From JAHBVL01 sp963712055 (GTDB lineage Bacteria > Chloroflexota > Chloroflexia > Thermomicrobiales > UBA6265): a stretch of 64,000 nt of DNA. The notes beneath the pieces are model-generated. The model saw nothing but the letters and a program-made list of their open reading frames with translations, was not told the DNA's origin and did not search any database. Every line of letters begins with the position of its first letter. Position 1 is the first letter of the stretch. Below are positions 27,374 to 37,399 of this stretch, piece after piece. Position numbers and translations under genes: made by a program. The stretch is from assembly GCA_963712055.1 (NCBI GenBank), contig CAVQGN010000001.1:310001-374000 (forward strand), written 5' to 3'.

Positions 27374-27744
27374 CGACTGATCGAAAAGCCACCGGTGCCG
27401 CAGGCGAAGCTATTGCCCGTTCGTACCTCGAGGGCAAGGGATACGATGTTCTCGACCTCAATTGGCGCAAGGGCGGGGGCGAACTTGATCTGGTGGCCTT
27501 GGATGGCGAGATCCTGGTCTTCATCGAGGTCAAAACACGCCACGGCGAGTCATTTGGCGTTGCGGAAAGCGGCATCAGTTTGCGCCAGGGTGAGAAACTA
27601 ATGGACACGGCGGCGTGGTATCTGCAGGACCATCCGGAACACGAGGCTCGAATGTGGCGAATCGATCTTGTCGCCATCACGCTGGGCTATTCGGGTGACG
27701 TGCAACGAATCACGCATATCGACAATGCCGTGCAAAGCGGTTGA
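27370..27744 (+). CDS. YraN/UPF0102 family endonuclease-like protein
   Basis: A 124-residue protein with the restriction-endonuclease-like core of UPF0102: GAAGEAIARSYLEGKGYDVL, then GGELDLVALDGEILVFIEVKTR (Asp and Glu-x-Lys catalytic pattern) and MWRIDLVAI. Members are annotated as putative Holliday-junction-resolvase-like nucleases; a clear role is not established. The rnhB-yraN pairing is widespread, and the genes overlap here. Confidence 0.92.
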   Translation: MTTDRKATGAAGEAIARSYLEGKGYDVLDLNWRKGGGELDLVALDGEILVFIEVKTRHGESFGVAESGISLRQGEKLMDTAAWYLQDHPEHEARMWRIDLVAITLGYSGDVQRITHIDNAVQSG

Positions 27745-27763
27745 CAGAAGGACAATCATTACG

Positions 27764-29014
27764 ATGGTGACAGACATGACATCAACCTTCAGCGCCGACC
27801 AAAGACAGGCACTTGTCGCCTCGGCGCAGAAGCAGACGCTGGCCATGACCGATTTCGCCCAGCGTCTGATCCAGACCCCCAGCTTGAGCGGCCAGGAAGA
27901 GAACCTGGCCAGACTCCTGGCCGAAGAACTGCGTAAAGTCGGTTGTGACGATGTCTGGATCGATCGCGCAGGCAATGTCGTCGGCGTCATTCGCGGCGCG
28001 GCAGGCGGTCAGTCGACCCAGTTCAACACCCATATGGACCACGTTTCCCCCGGCGATCTGTCGCTTTGGTCGATCCCACCGTACGAAGCCCGAATCGAAG
28101 ATGGCATCCTCTATGGCCGTGGAGCGAGCGACGTCAAGGGCGCTATGGCAGCCCAGGTCTACGGCGCTGCCGTGCTGCGCGATCTCGGTTTGACTCCTCC
28201 CGGCGACGTCTACATCGTCGGCGTCGTGCTCGAAGAAGTCGGTGGACTCGGCAGCCAGATCCTGTCCGAGGACATGCCGACCGATATCGCGGTCATTGGT
28301 GAAGCGTCTCGCAACCAGCTGCGGCGCGGTCATCGCGGCCGGGTCTATCTGCGGGTTGATTTCGAAGGACTTTCTGCGCACGCCAGCGCACCCGACCGAG
28401 CCCGCAACCCGCACTACGCGGCCGCGCGCTTCCTGTTGGCCCTCCAGACGATGCCGATGATGCCCAGTGCGACCTTCGGTGGTTCTTCCGCGTCGCCGAC
28501 GTTGTCTGAAACCGATCAGACCAGCGGCAATGTCACGCCTGGACGGGTCACCCTCTTTGTCGACTGGCGCAACATTCCTGAAGATCCGAAAGAAGGCATT
28601 TACGAACGCTTGAATGCGTTGGCCCTTGAAGCCGCTGCCGACGTCGATGGCGTTTCAGCGAGGGTCACGATCTCTGGACGCGACGTCGAGACCTACACCG
28701 GTATCGCTGCCACCATGCCGCCAACCCGAGGGTTCGAAACCCCGGCCGACTCCCCAGTGGTGCTCGCAGCCCAGTCGGCGCTGGTCGAGGCGCTCGATCG
28801 CGATGTCGAGGTCGGCACCTGGACCTTCGCGACTGATGGTGGTCATCTGGCCCATGCCGGCATCACCTGTATTGGATTCGCGCCTGGTCAGGAAGAGCAT
28901 GCCCACACGATCTGGGACCAGATTGGCATCGAAGAAATGGAAGAAGCCATGATTGGCAACGCCACCCTCGCATTAACCCTCGGAGCTGTCGAAAAGGAAA
29001 CTGGCCGAGGATGA
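27764..29014 (+). CDS. M20-family metallopeptidase / amidohydrolase
   Basis: A 416-residue M20 enzyme (ArgE/DapE/ACY1 group). Metal-binding motifs are FNTHMDHV, GRGASDVKGAM and LEEVGGLGSQ, with a lid domain around GHRGRVYLRVDFEGLSAHAS and a final metal-ligand region GHLAHAGITCIGFAPG. It hydrolyses an amide or peptide bond with a dinuclear zinc centre; the substrate is not readable. I start at ATG 27764, after AGAAGGAC; the open frame before it overlaps yraN and is not family-like. Its stop overlaps the moaB start (ATGA). Confidence 0.88.
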   Translation: MVTDMTSTFSADQRQALVASAQKQTLAMTDFAQRLIQTPSLSGQEENLARLLAEELRKVGCDDVWIDRAGNVVGVIRGAAGGQSTQFNTHMDHVSPGDLSLWSIPPYEARIEDGILYGRGASDVKGAMAAQVYGAAVLRDLGLTPPGDVYIVGVVLEEVGGLGSQILSEDMPTDIAVIGEASRNQLRRGHRGRVYLRVDFEGLSAHASAPDRARNPHYAAARFLLALQTMPMMPSATFGGSSASPTLSETDQTSGNVTPGRVTLFVDWRNIPEDPKEGIYERLNALALEAAADVDGVSARVTISGRDVETYTGIAATMPPTRGFETPADSPVVLAAQSALVEALDRDVEVGTWTFATDGGHLAHAGITCIGFAPGQEEHAHTIWDQIGIEEMEEAMIGNATLALTLGAVEKETGRG

Positions 29015-29532
29015 TCCGTTCCGTCGACGAACACCGGGAACAAGCGCCTGATTCTCTCCGGGTGGCGGTTTTGACCGTCAGTGACACCCGAGATGAAGCC
29101 GAGGACACGAGTGGCGCGCTGATCCGGGAACTTCTGGTCGAAGCGGGCCACTCAATTCCGGTCACTGCAATCATTCCCGACGAACCGGATCAGATCATCG
29201 CAACGGTGCAGACCTGGTTATGGATGGAAAATGTCGATGCCGTCGTCATCAATGGCGGCACTGGGATTTCGCCGCGCGATCAGACCCCGGAAGCGATGGA
29301 CTCGCTCCTCGATCGTCGTCTCGATGGATTCGGCGAATTGTTCCGGATGTTGAGTCACGCCGAAATCGGGTCAGCGGCGATGCTTTCACGGGCGTCAGCC
29401 GGGATCGCGATGCACAAACCGGTCTATTCGATACCCGGCTCCCGTGGAGCCGTGCGGCTGGCGATGACCGCCTTGATCCTGCCTGAAATCGGTCATGTTG
29501 CCTTCGAAGCCAGAAAGGGCCTCGATCGATGA
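29011..29532 (+). CDS. moaB: MoaB/MogA-family molybdenum cofactor protein
   Basis: A 173-residue MoCF-domain protein. It has LRVAVLTVSDTRDEAEDTSG at the start, VINGGTGISPRD (nucleotide-binding turn), and FGELFRMLSHAEIGSAAMLSRASAG before KPVYSIPGSRGAVRLAM. MogA/MoaB proteins adenylylate molybdopterin before Mo insertion. The moaA gene at 57.7-58.7 kb gives independent support for molybdenum cofactor synthesis. It overlaps both neighbours by four bases, so translation is likely coupled. Confidence 0.92.
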   Translation: MIRSVDEHREQAPDSLRVAVLTVSDTRDEAEDTSGALIRELLVEAGHSIPVTAIIPDEPDQIIATVQTWLWMENVDAVVINGGTGISPRDQTPEAMDSLLDRRLDGFGELFRMLSHAEIGSAAMLSRASAGIAMHKPVYSIPGSRGAVRLAMTALILPEIGHVAFEARKGLDR

Positions 29533-30857
29533 GCAATCGCAAACCGCAAATCCTCAAGGGGTTTCGCGACTACCTTCCCGATCAGATGATTCTTCGGAAT
29601 GAAGTGATTCGCCGCTTTCGCGATGTCTTCGAACGCCACGGGTTTGCGCCACTCGATACACCCGCGATCGAATACCTCGAAGTGCTGACCGGCAAAGCTG
29701 GCGAAAACGAAAAACTGATGTACGAGTTCGACGACCATGGAGGTCGAAGGGTCGGACTTCGCTACGATCTCACCGTTCCCCTGGCCCGGGTCGTGGCGAT
29801 GCACGAAAACGAACTCGTTCTTCCTTTCAAGCGCTATCACATCGCTCCGGTCTGGCGAGCGGAGAAACCGCAGCGGGGCAGATTCCGGGAGTTCTGGCAA
29901 TGCGATGCCGATATTGCCGGTGCCCCATCCCCGATCGCCGATGCGGAAGTGATTTCGATCCTTGCTGATGGCCTTGAATCAGTTGGTCTTCCGAACTACC
30001 AGATTCAGCTCAGCCACCGGCAACTTCTCCACCGGACCGCAGTCGCGGTCGGTATTCCCGGAGGACATGCCGCTTCCGTCTATCGGTCGGTCGACAAACT
30101 GGCCAAGATCGGGTCGGAAAAGGTGATCGAGGAACTCGAGCGGTCCGGCGTGGATCCCGCAGCGGGAACCCGATTGCTCGCGCTGATCAGCGCAGATGGA
30201 ACAAACGCCGAACGACTCCAAGCTCTTTCGGCGCTTCTGGATGGTGATGAGGAAGCAGTCGCTGCGCTCGGTGAGTTGAGCACGATTATCGCTCTGCTTC
30301 CTTCGATGGGCGTTGATCCGGAGCGGGTCGTGTTCGATCCGACCCTTGCCCGCGGACTCGATTACTACACCGGACCCGTTTTCGAAGCGACGGTCGAAGA
30401 ACCGAAAGTCGGTTCGGTCGCCGGCGGAGGACGCTACGAAAACCTGATCGGCAGTTTCACGAACCGGACGATCACAGCGACCGGTGTCTCGCTCGGGATG
30501 GAGCGCATCCTCGAAGTCGTCCACGAATTCGAAACCTTGCCGGCGATCCCGCCAAGCGCGGATGTCTTCGTCGTGATCTTTGCGGAAACTGTCGATGCTG
30601 CTGCCGGTCTGGCGCTCCGTTTGCGACAGGTTGGTCTTCGGGTGGATCTGGGTACGCAGCCAAATCGCGGTGTTGGCGATCAACTGAAATACGCTGGCCG
30701 GAAGGGGATCCCGTTTGCAGTGATCGCTGGTGTCGATGAACTCGCCGCCGGTCGGGTTGGACTCAAGAACCTCGTCACTGGCGAGCAGATCGAGATTGCA
30801 GTGGCCGATCTCGAACAAGCGGCAGCCCAGTTCATTGCCGCGGGAGGCCAGCCGTGA
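29529..30857 (+). CDS. hisS: Histidyl-tRNA synthetase
   Basis: A 442-residue class II synthetase. ILKGFRDYLPDQM starts the catalytic core. Motif 2 region is RYHIAPVWRAEKPQRGRFREFWQCDADI; the histidine-specific motifs are ARGLDYYTGPVFEA and GGGRYENLIGSF, and motif 3 is GVSLGMERI. The anticodon-binding domain (about 345-440) holds LRQVGLRVDLGTQPNRGVGDQLKYAG. The C-terminal domain makes HisS more likely than the HisZ regulatory paralogue. Confidence 0.94.
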   Translation: MSNRKPQILKGFRDYLPDQMILRNEVIRRFRDVFERHGFAPLDTPAIEYLEVLTGKAGENEKLMYEFDDHGGRRVGLRYDLTVPLARVVAMHENELVLPFKRYHIAPVWRAEKPQRGRFREFWQCDADIAGAPSPIADAEVISILADGLESVGLPNYQIQLSHRQLLHRTAVAVGIPGGHAASVYRSVDKLAKIGSEKVIEELERSGVDPAAGTRLLALISADGTNAERLQALSALLDGDEEAVAALGELSTIIALLPSMGVDPERVVFDPTLARGLDYYTGPVFEATVEEPKVGSVAGGGRYENLIGSFTNRTITATGVSLGMERILEVVHEFETLPAIPPSADVFVVIFAETVDAAAGLALRLRQVGLRVDLGTQPNRGVGDQLKYAGRKGIPFAVIAGVDELAAGRVGLKNLVTGEQIEIAVADLEQAAAQFIAAGGQP

Positions 30858-31756
30858 TCCGGGTTGGCAACGCGCTGGCACCCCGCTGGTATGAAAGCAA
30901 TCCCGCCAAGCTCGAACACCTGCTCGATCGGATTCAGGCGTCTGGCGCCACCACCGCCGAGTTTGTCCTTCTTCCTGGTGAAGCGACAGCGGCTCAACGT
31001 CGGGTCCAGGTGCCGGAAGCGCAGTGGCGGGCAACGGCTGACGCCGTCTTACGCCGGGGGATGACCTGTTCGTTTCACGCTCCTCTTGATCCAGAATTCT
31101 CGTTGCGAGGATGGCACAACGATCGCCCTCGGCTGGAAATGCTCTACGCCCGCTTGTTGCAGTTTGCCGACGACGTAGGGGCTCGTCAGGGCGCGCCAGT
31201 GCCGTTCATCGTGCACGCCTCTCGCTCCCAGAAGCGGAACGAACTCGCGAACGCCGACGACACTGCAACCTTCCTCAAATGGGCTCTCAGGGTCACCCGA
31301 GAGAACGGCGTCGTTGATCTCGCGGTGGAATTGCGCGACCAGATCGATTTGCAGGAAACCTGGTTCGATGCCGATCGGTTTTCGCTCCTTCGTTTCGTGC
31401 GCAGTCTTGAGAGTGAACGTGTTGGCATCTGCTGGGACCTCGGTCACGATTGGCAGAATGCGATGCGACGCCAGGAGGGTCTGCAGCCACCGACACAACT
31501 GTTTTTCGACCACGTTCTTCATGTTCACGCTCATGACGGAATCGCGGATCTGTCGGTCCACCACCCGCTGGGAAGTGGCATCCTGCCCGTCAACGAGTGG
31601 ATCAGAGCGCTTTGCGATTCGGGCTACGATCGTTCGCTGATCCTCGAGATTCGGTATCGTTACGCGCGCGAGGCTGGCGATCCCTGGGATGTGCTCGATG
31701 ATTCCTATCGCCAGGTTCTGAAAGAAATCACTGAACGGACCGATCGGTCAGAATAG
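30854..31756 (+). CDS. Xylose-isomerase-like TIM-barrel protein (sugar phosphate isomerase/epimerase family)
   Basis: A 300-residue AP-endonuclease-2/xylose-isomerase-like barrel. Candidate metal ligands are Glu in LAVELRDQ, Asp-His in CWDLGHDW, His in HVHAHDG and Glu in LILEIRYR, in the order expected for the fold. Members isomerise or epimerise sugars or keto-acids, or act as DNA endonucleases; sequence alone does not choose. It overlaps hisS by four bases and precedes a PIG-L deacetylase and galK, which weakly favours a sugar role. Confidence 0.75.
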   Translation: MIRVGNALAPRWYESNPAKLEHLLDRIQASGATTAEFVLLPGEATAAQRRVQVPEAQWRATADAVLRRGMTCSFHAPLDPEFSLRGWHNDRPRLEMLYARLLQFADDVGARQGAPVPFIVHASRSQKRNELANADDTATFLKWALRVTRENGVVDLAVELRDQIDLQETWFDADRFSLLRFVRSLESERVGICWDLGHDWQNAMRRQEGLQPPTQLFFDHVLHVHAHDGIADLSVHHPLGSGILPVNEWIRALCDSGYDRSLILEIRYRYAREAGDPWDVLDDSYRQVLKEITERTDRSE

Positions 31757-31790
31757 CGATCAAGTAAGTACAGAAAGTGAGCAACACCGG

Positions 31791-32498
31791 ATGAGTGAGA
31801 AACGCGCCTGGAACGAATGGGACGTCTACATGGTGGTCGTCGCGCACCCGGATGACGCCGAGTTCTCGTCGGCGGGAACCATTGCCAAACTGACGCAGGC
31901 CGGGAAGCGGGTCATCATCGTCCAGGTCACGTCGGGCGACAAAGGAACGATCGATCCGACGATTAGCCCGGAAGAACTGGCAGTCACGCGGGAAGCCGAA
32001 GAAACCGAAGCCGCTCGCCGACTCGGTGTCGAAAAGGTCGAGTTCCTGCGCCAGGCAGACGGTGAACTCGTTCCGGATATCCACCTCCGCGGTGAAATAG
32101 TCCGGGCGATCCGGGAACATCGCCCTGATGTCATCATCACCCACGACCCCTTCCGACCTTACGCGCTCCACCCCGATCACCGTGCCGTCGGCTTCGCCGC
32201 GCTCGATTCCGTCTATCCAACCGCGCGGGATCCTCACTACTTCCCCGAGCATCTTCGCGCCGGACTCGAACCACATAAAACCGCTGAGATCTGGTTTTTC
32301 GGCGCTGAACATCCTGATCTGGTCGTCGATATCACCGATACCTTCGCCAACAAGATCGATTCGCTCAAAGCGCATGTCTCGCAGGTCGGCGACGGCGTCC
32401 AGATGGAACCGCGGGTCCGTGATCGCTGCGCCGAGCTCGCCGCCGCCGAGGATTTCGAACTCGGCGAAGCCTTCAAGGTCGTCGAGATGCGACGCTGA
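31791..32498 (+). CDS. PIG-L (LmbE-type) N-deacetylase
   Basis: A 235-residue zinc deacetylase. VVVAHPDDAEFSSAGT carries the zinc-binding HPDD motif and ALHPDHRAVG the third histidine. Relatives remove acetyl from N-acetylglucosaminyl groups, as in GlcNAc-PI, MshB (mycothiol), BshB (bacillithiol) and antibiotic precursors. With the MshC-like ligase at the left end, MshB-like deacetylation of a pseudo-disaccharide is possible, but no other mycothiol gene is in the window. It lies five bases before galK. Confidence 0.88.
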   Translation: MSEKRAWNEWDVYMVVVAHPDDAEFSSAGTIAKLTQAGKRVIIVQVTSGDKGTIDPTISPEELAVTREAEETEAARRLGVEKVEFLRQADGELVPDIHLRGEIVRAIREHRPDVIITHDPFRPYALHPDHRAVGFAALDSVYPTARDPHYFPEHLRAGLEPHKTAEIWFFGAEHPDLVVDITDTFANKIDSLKAHVSQVGDGVQMEPRVRDRCAELAAAEDFELGEAFKVVEMRR

Positions 32499-32503
32499 CG
32501 ACG

Positions 32504-33721
32504 ATGACCGATTTCGATCTCCCCGACCATATCCAGGAACCAGCCGCACGCGCCATCGCCGTTGGCGACGAGGTCTGGAGCGGCGACTGGAACCCAGCCC
32601 GGCTTTCGACGGCGCCAGGTCGGATCGAACTCCTCGGAAATCATCTCGACTACAACGGTGGGCCGGTTCTGGCCGGTGCGATCGACCGGGTGGCGGTCGC
32701 CGCCTGGTCTCCGGGGGCGAAACCAGGCGTGATCGAGATCGCTTTTGCCGATCTCGGCGACACCGAGCCAATCATTCTCGAGGTCGATTCGCTCCGGGGT
32801 TGGCAAAACCCGGGAGAAAAGCAACAACCTGTTCACTACGCCAAAGGCGCGATTGCCGCCCTGATCGAACGCGGATTGCAGCCACGTTCGGGACGGATCG
32901 TGTTGTCGAGTTCGGTTCCTATGGGCGTTGGCGTGAGTTCTTCGGCCGCGATTTGCGTGGCACTCTGCAACGCCATGCTGGAGGAACCGGTTTCGAACAC
33001 CGATCTGGTTCTGCTCGCGCAGAACGCCGAGCACCGCTCCGGGACACCATGCGGGACGATGGATCAGTCGGCTTCGGTGCATGGCGGGGTGATCCGGTTC
33101 GATGGCGCCGACCTCTCCGTCCGCACCATGCATCCGAATCTCGGTTCTTGCGCGTTTCTGGTTATCGATTCCGGGGTCAAACGGTCGCTGGCGACTTCTT
33201 CCTATGGAACGAGGGTGGAGGAATGTCGCGCGGCCGTGACGATGGCCAATGAGCTCCTGGGAACCACCTACGTTCACCTTGCGCAGATCACGCCGCCGAC
33301 GTTCGAACGGTTGGAGGCTCTTGCTACCGACCCGTCCCAGGCCACGTTGCTCAAGCGAGTCAAGCATGTTGCGACCGAAACCGGTCGGGTAGGGCGGGGT
33401 GAGCAGGCGATGCTGGCGGGGAACTGGTCGCAGTTCGGTGCGCTGATGACGGCTGGTGGCCGCTCGTCGGCCCGCGATTACCAGATCAGCCACCCGGTGG
33501 TCGAACGACTCGTCCGTGATATCGAACCAGTGCCCGGTGTGCTCGGCGTCCGGATGATGGGGGGCGGTGAAGGGGGTTCGGTGCTGGCGCTGGTCGATTC
33601 CGCGATTGCACCCGACGTGATCGAGCGGCTCAGGACACAAGTTCGCGAAGGTGGCTACGGTTCCCCGGAGAGCGAAGCCGTCTACGCGGTCGTCTTTGCA
33701 CCCGGAGCAGCGATCTACTAG
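32504..33721 (+). CDS. galK: Galactokinase
   Basis: A 405-residue GHMP kinase. The galactokinase signature is APGRIELLGNHLDYNGG (about residues 35-51). The ATP loop is SSVPMGVGVSSSAA, CGTMDQSASVHGG provides the catalytic Asp region, and the third motif is GVRMMGGGEGGSVLALV. It phosphorylates galactose to galactose-1-phosphate, the first Leloir step. galE is 20 kb away in the glycan operon. It ends a same-direction run; a promoter for the cysteine-rich gene follows. Confidence 0.9.
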   Translation: MTDFDLPDHIQEPAARAIAVGDEVWSGDWNPARLSTAPGRIELLGNHLDYNGGPVLAGAIDRVAVAAWSPGAKPGVIEIAFADLGDTEPIILEVDSLRGWQNPGEKQQPVHYAKGAIAALIERGLQPRSGRIVLSSSVPMGVGVSSSAAICVALCNAMLEEPVSNTDLVLLAQNAEHRSGTPCGTMDQSASVHGGVIRFDGADLSVRTMHPNLGSCAFLVIDSGVKRSLATSSYGTRVEECRAAVTMANELLGTTYVHLAQITPPTFERLEALATDPSQATLLKRVKHVATETGRVGRGEQAMLAGNWSQFGALMTAGGRSSARDYQISHPVVERLVRDIEPVPGVLGVRMMGGGEGGSVLALVDSAIAPDVIERLRTQVREGGYGSPESEAVYAVVFAPGAAIY

Positions 33722-33805
33722 CTCTTTCCAGGTTCCGGATCGAACGCGATGAGGCTTCGGGAGGCTTGCCTGAGAAACTGTTTCAGTCATTTTCGTACGT
33801 ACACC

Positions 33806-33833
33806 TTGAAACCTGATCGTAATGATGTAATCT
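33806..33833 (+). promoter_or_regulatory. Candidate sigma-70 promoter for the cysteine-rich repeat gene
   Basis: TTGAAA (33806-33811) and TAATCT (33828-33833) are separated by 16 bases, in the 137-base gap after galK, upstream of the cysteine-rich gene. The surroundings are locally A/T-rich. This is a sequence match only. Confidence 0.5.
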
Positions 33834-35576
33834 TAAAGGGAATACCATAGGGAAGAGTGTGTCTCGCCCTTTCAGTCCGGCCGATCTGGACTACTTGTCA
33901 CACGCGGAAGGCTTGAGGATGGACGGAAAACGGTTCGATCGTTATACGAAACTCCTGGCGACAGGACGCATCGCGGCGGTCGGTCATCAAGGGTTTGCTC
34001 GGGCCTCGGTGGCGCAGCTGCGGTTTCGACGGTGGTTGGTGACGATGCCGATGCGCGACGCGGCACTATTACTGGTACTCCCCCGGCATTCGAGTTGCCC
34101 TGTAGGCGAGGAGCAATGCGGTAATAACCGCTGTTGCCCAACCGGTACCTGCTCGGGTTACCAGAACGGGTGTTGTCCGGCAGGACAGAAGCCGTGCACG
34201 ACGAACATCTCGGGTTGTTGTTGCGATGGCCCATTTGCGGAACCCTGTGAGCGCGAATGTTGTATCGAAGAAGACCAGTGTTGTGATTCAGAGTGTTGTT
34301 CGCCCGGTTCCCTTTGTGTGGCCCGGGTTTTCGATTGCTCGACGAGCGACTGCGAAGAGATCTGCTGCCCGAAAGAGCAGACTCTGCGACGGCCAGTGCT
34401 GCGACGGCACCTGTTTCGATCCAGTCGGCGGGACAGTAGATACCGGACTCGACCGCACCTGTTGCCCAGCTGAGGCGAACTACTGCGCTGGGACCGGTGA
34501 GTTTGCTGGTCAGGGTGTTTGCTGTGAAGGCGAGACACCCGATTGCTGTGTTCGCCAGGGCGAACCGATCTGCATCAATCGTGAAACCCAGTGCTGTGTC
34601 AATAATGATTGCCCAGACAGCCCCGAAACCTGCCAGGACGGCGTTTGTCGGCGCGGAACGCAGATCTGCGACCTTTCGCGGGTGAACTGCGGCGAGGGCG
34701 AAGTCTGCTGCCAGGGTGGCGACAACGTCTGTTGTCCGGAAGAAACGCAAACATGTTGCGGACCGGAATGTTGCGCCGAAGGATCTGACTGCTGCCCCGG
34801 CGAGGGTGGTGAAACCTGCACCCCACTGGGAACGAACGACAACTGCTCTGTTTGCGGCGACGCATGCGCACCCTGCCAGGAATGCCAGCAAGGCGAGGGT
34901 GGATTCTTCGTGCAACGTCTGACTGCTGCGTGCTGCCGAACGGCCAGCCGATCTGCATCACCGAAGAACAGTGCTGCTCAGATGCCAAGTGCGTCGACCT
35001 CAACGATCCGTCCCTGTGTCTGGAAGGACGCTGCAACCTCCGTACGAATTTCTGCTTCGCGGCCTCGGTCTGCGCAAACGGCGAAGACTGCTGCGAAGGC
35101 GGCGACAACGTCTGCTGTCCTTCAGATGGCGAGGTATCGCAGACGTGCTGTGGACCGACTTGCTGTGATGTCGGATTCGAATGCTGCGAAAGAACTGTAG
35201 ACGGCGTGTTGCGCCAGACTTGCATCGATCCGGCGACTCAATGCTGCACCCGCTCTGACTGCGTTGAGCTGGGCTTCGATGCCGACTGCGTGAATTGCAA
35301 CGCGAATTCGAATCTCTGTCGTCCACGGAACGAAGGTCTCGTTTGCGACGACACGCCATGCGGTATCTGCGACGACCGGAACTGTGTCGATCAGTGTCCC
35401 GGTCAAGGTCTGATCTGCGGGCCGAATGGCAAATGTGTCTGCGACGGTCCGGAGGACTGCAATTCAGACCTTTGCCAGGATTGCACGAACGGTGAGTGTC
35501 TCGACCGCTGCCCAGCTCTCAATCTGATCTGTAACGGACAGGGCGTTTGTGTCGAATGTTTGGATAGCGAAGACTG

Positions 35577-37175
35577 TACGCCGTTCGACACCTGCACCCC
35601 GGCGGAGTGCCTAGCGGGTGTGTGCAAGGACGCCACCAGTTGTGCGGTGGGTGAGACCTGTTGTCCCGATGGGTGTGTAGATACGGACACGGATGAAAGC
35701 AACTGTGGCGCATGTGACAACGCGTGCGCAGTTGGCGAGACCTGTTGTGATGGTGTCTGCAAGGACCTCAGTGCCGATCCGGACAACTGTGGAACGTGCG
35801 GCTTCACGTGCGAAGAGGGAGATGACGACGAGTCAGACCAGGTCTGCTGTGAAGGCTTGTGCCAGGCGGGTCGTTCTGCGGATGCGACGATAACGGTGAT
35901 TGTGCGATCTGTGAATACGCGATGGGGCACATGTCGGAGGTCTTCGGATGGCACGCCGTGCGACGGAGGCACCTGTTGTCCTGATGGGTGTGTAGATACG
36001 GACACGGATGAAAACAACTGTGGCGCATGTGAAAACCCGTGCGCAGTTGGCGAGACCTGTTGCGATGGTGTTTGCAAGGACCTGCAGACCGATGAAGCCA
36101 ACTGTGGGACGTGCGGTTTGGTGTGTACGCCGTTCGACACCTGCACCCCGGCGGAATGTCTGGCGGGCGTCTGCAATGACGCCACCAGTTGTGCGGTGGG
36201 TGAGACCTGTTGTCCTGATGGGTGTGTAGATACGGACACGGATGAAAACAACTGTGGCGCATGTGACAACGCGTGCGCAGTTGGCGAGACCTGTTGCGAT
36301 GGTGTTTGCAAGGACCTGCAGACCGATGAAGACAACTGCGGGACGTGTGGGACGACGTGTCCTGTGGGACAAACGTGCTGTTCTGGTTTCTGCAAGGACC
36401 TCAGTGCCGATCCGGACAACTGTGGAACGTGCGGCTTCACGTGCGAAGAGGGAGATGACGACGAGTCAGACCAGGTCTGCTGTGAAGGCTTCTGCCAGGC
36501 GGGTCCGTTCTGCGGATGCGACGATAACGGTGATTGTGCGATCTGTGAATACTGCGATGTGGGCACATGTCGGAGGTCTTCGGATGGCACGCCGTGCGAC
36601 GGAGGCACCTGTTGTCCTGATGGGTGTGTAGATACGGACACGGATGAAAACAACTGTGGCGCATGTGACAACGAGTGCGCAGTTGGAGAGACCTGTGCGG
36701 TGTTGCAAGGACCTGCAGACCGATGAAGCCAACTGTGGGACGTGCGGTTTGGTGTGTACGCCGTTCGACACCTGCACCCCGGCGGAATGTCTGGCGGGCG
36801 TCTGCAATGACGCCACCGTTGTGCGGTGGGCGAGACCTGTTGTCCTGATGGGTGTGTAGATACGGACACGGATGAAAGCAACTGTGGCGCATGTGACAAC
36901 GCGTGCGCGGCTGGGAGACTGTGCGATGGTGTTTGCAAGGACCTGCAGACCGATGAAGACAACTGCGGGACGTGTGGGACGACGTGTCCTGTGGGACAAA
37001 CGTGCTGTTCTGGTTTCTGCAAGGACCTCAGTGCCGATCCGGACAACTGTGGAACGTGCGGCTTCACGTGCGAAGAGGGAGATGACGACGAGTCAGACCA
37101 GGTCTGCTGTGAAGGCTTCTGCCAGGCGGGCCCGTTCTGCGGATGCGACGACGATAACGATTGCGGGATCTGTGA
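35577..37175 (+). repeat. Stig1-like cysteine-rich coding repeats (imperfect long repeats)
   Basis: The block CTPFDTCTPAECLAGVC followed by CCPDGCVDTDTDE, NCGACDNACAVGETCCDG and VCKDL recurs with near-identical DNA from about 35577, 36127 and 36760. A second block (DNCGTCGFTCEEGDDDES to CDDNGDC) recurs at about 35770, 36410 and 37030. Copies differ mainly by one- or two-base indels rather than substitutions, pointing to recent duplication or gene conversion. Confidence 0.85.
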
Positions 37176-37399
37176 GCGGTGCGATCAAGGCACCTGCGTC
37201 AATGTCGATGATCGATCACCGTGCCGAAACGATGGAGTTGGCTCTGCTTCGGTCGGCTGCAATTACTGCCTTGCTGGGGCGTGTGTCGATGACAGCACGC
37301 TCTGTACGCAGGGTGGAGAGTGTGGAGTTGCGCACCTGCACCGATGGAGCCTGCTCTGACAGTGATGATGAGACCCTCGTCCCGGAGAGTGCGATGTCG

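Noticed and set aside
35403..37067. A 554-codon minus-strand frame opposite the cysteine-rich repeats
   Set aside because: It is the mirror of repeated Cys codons on the plus strand, has no ribosome-binding site and repeats with the same period.
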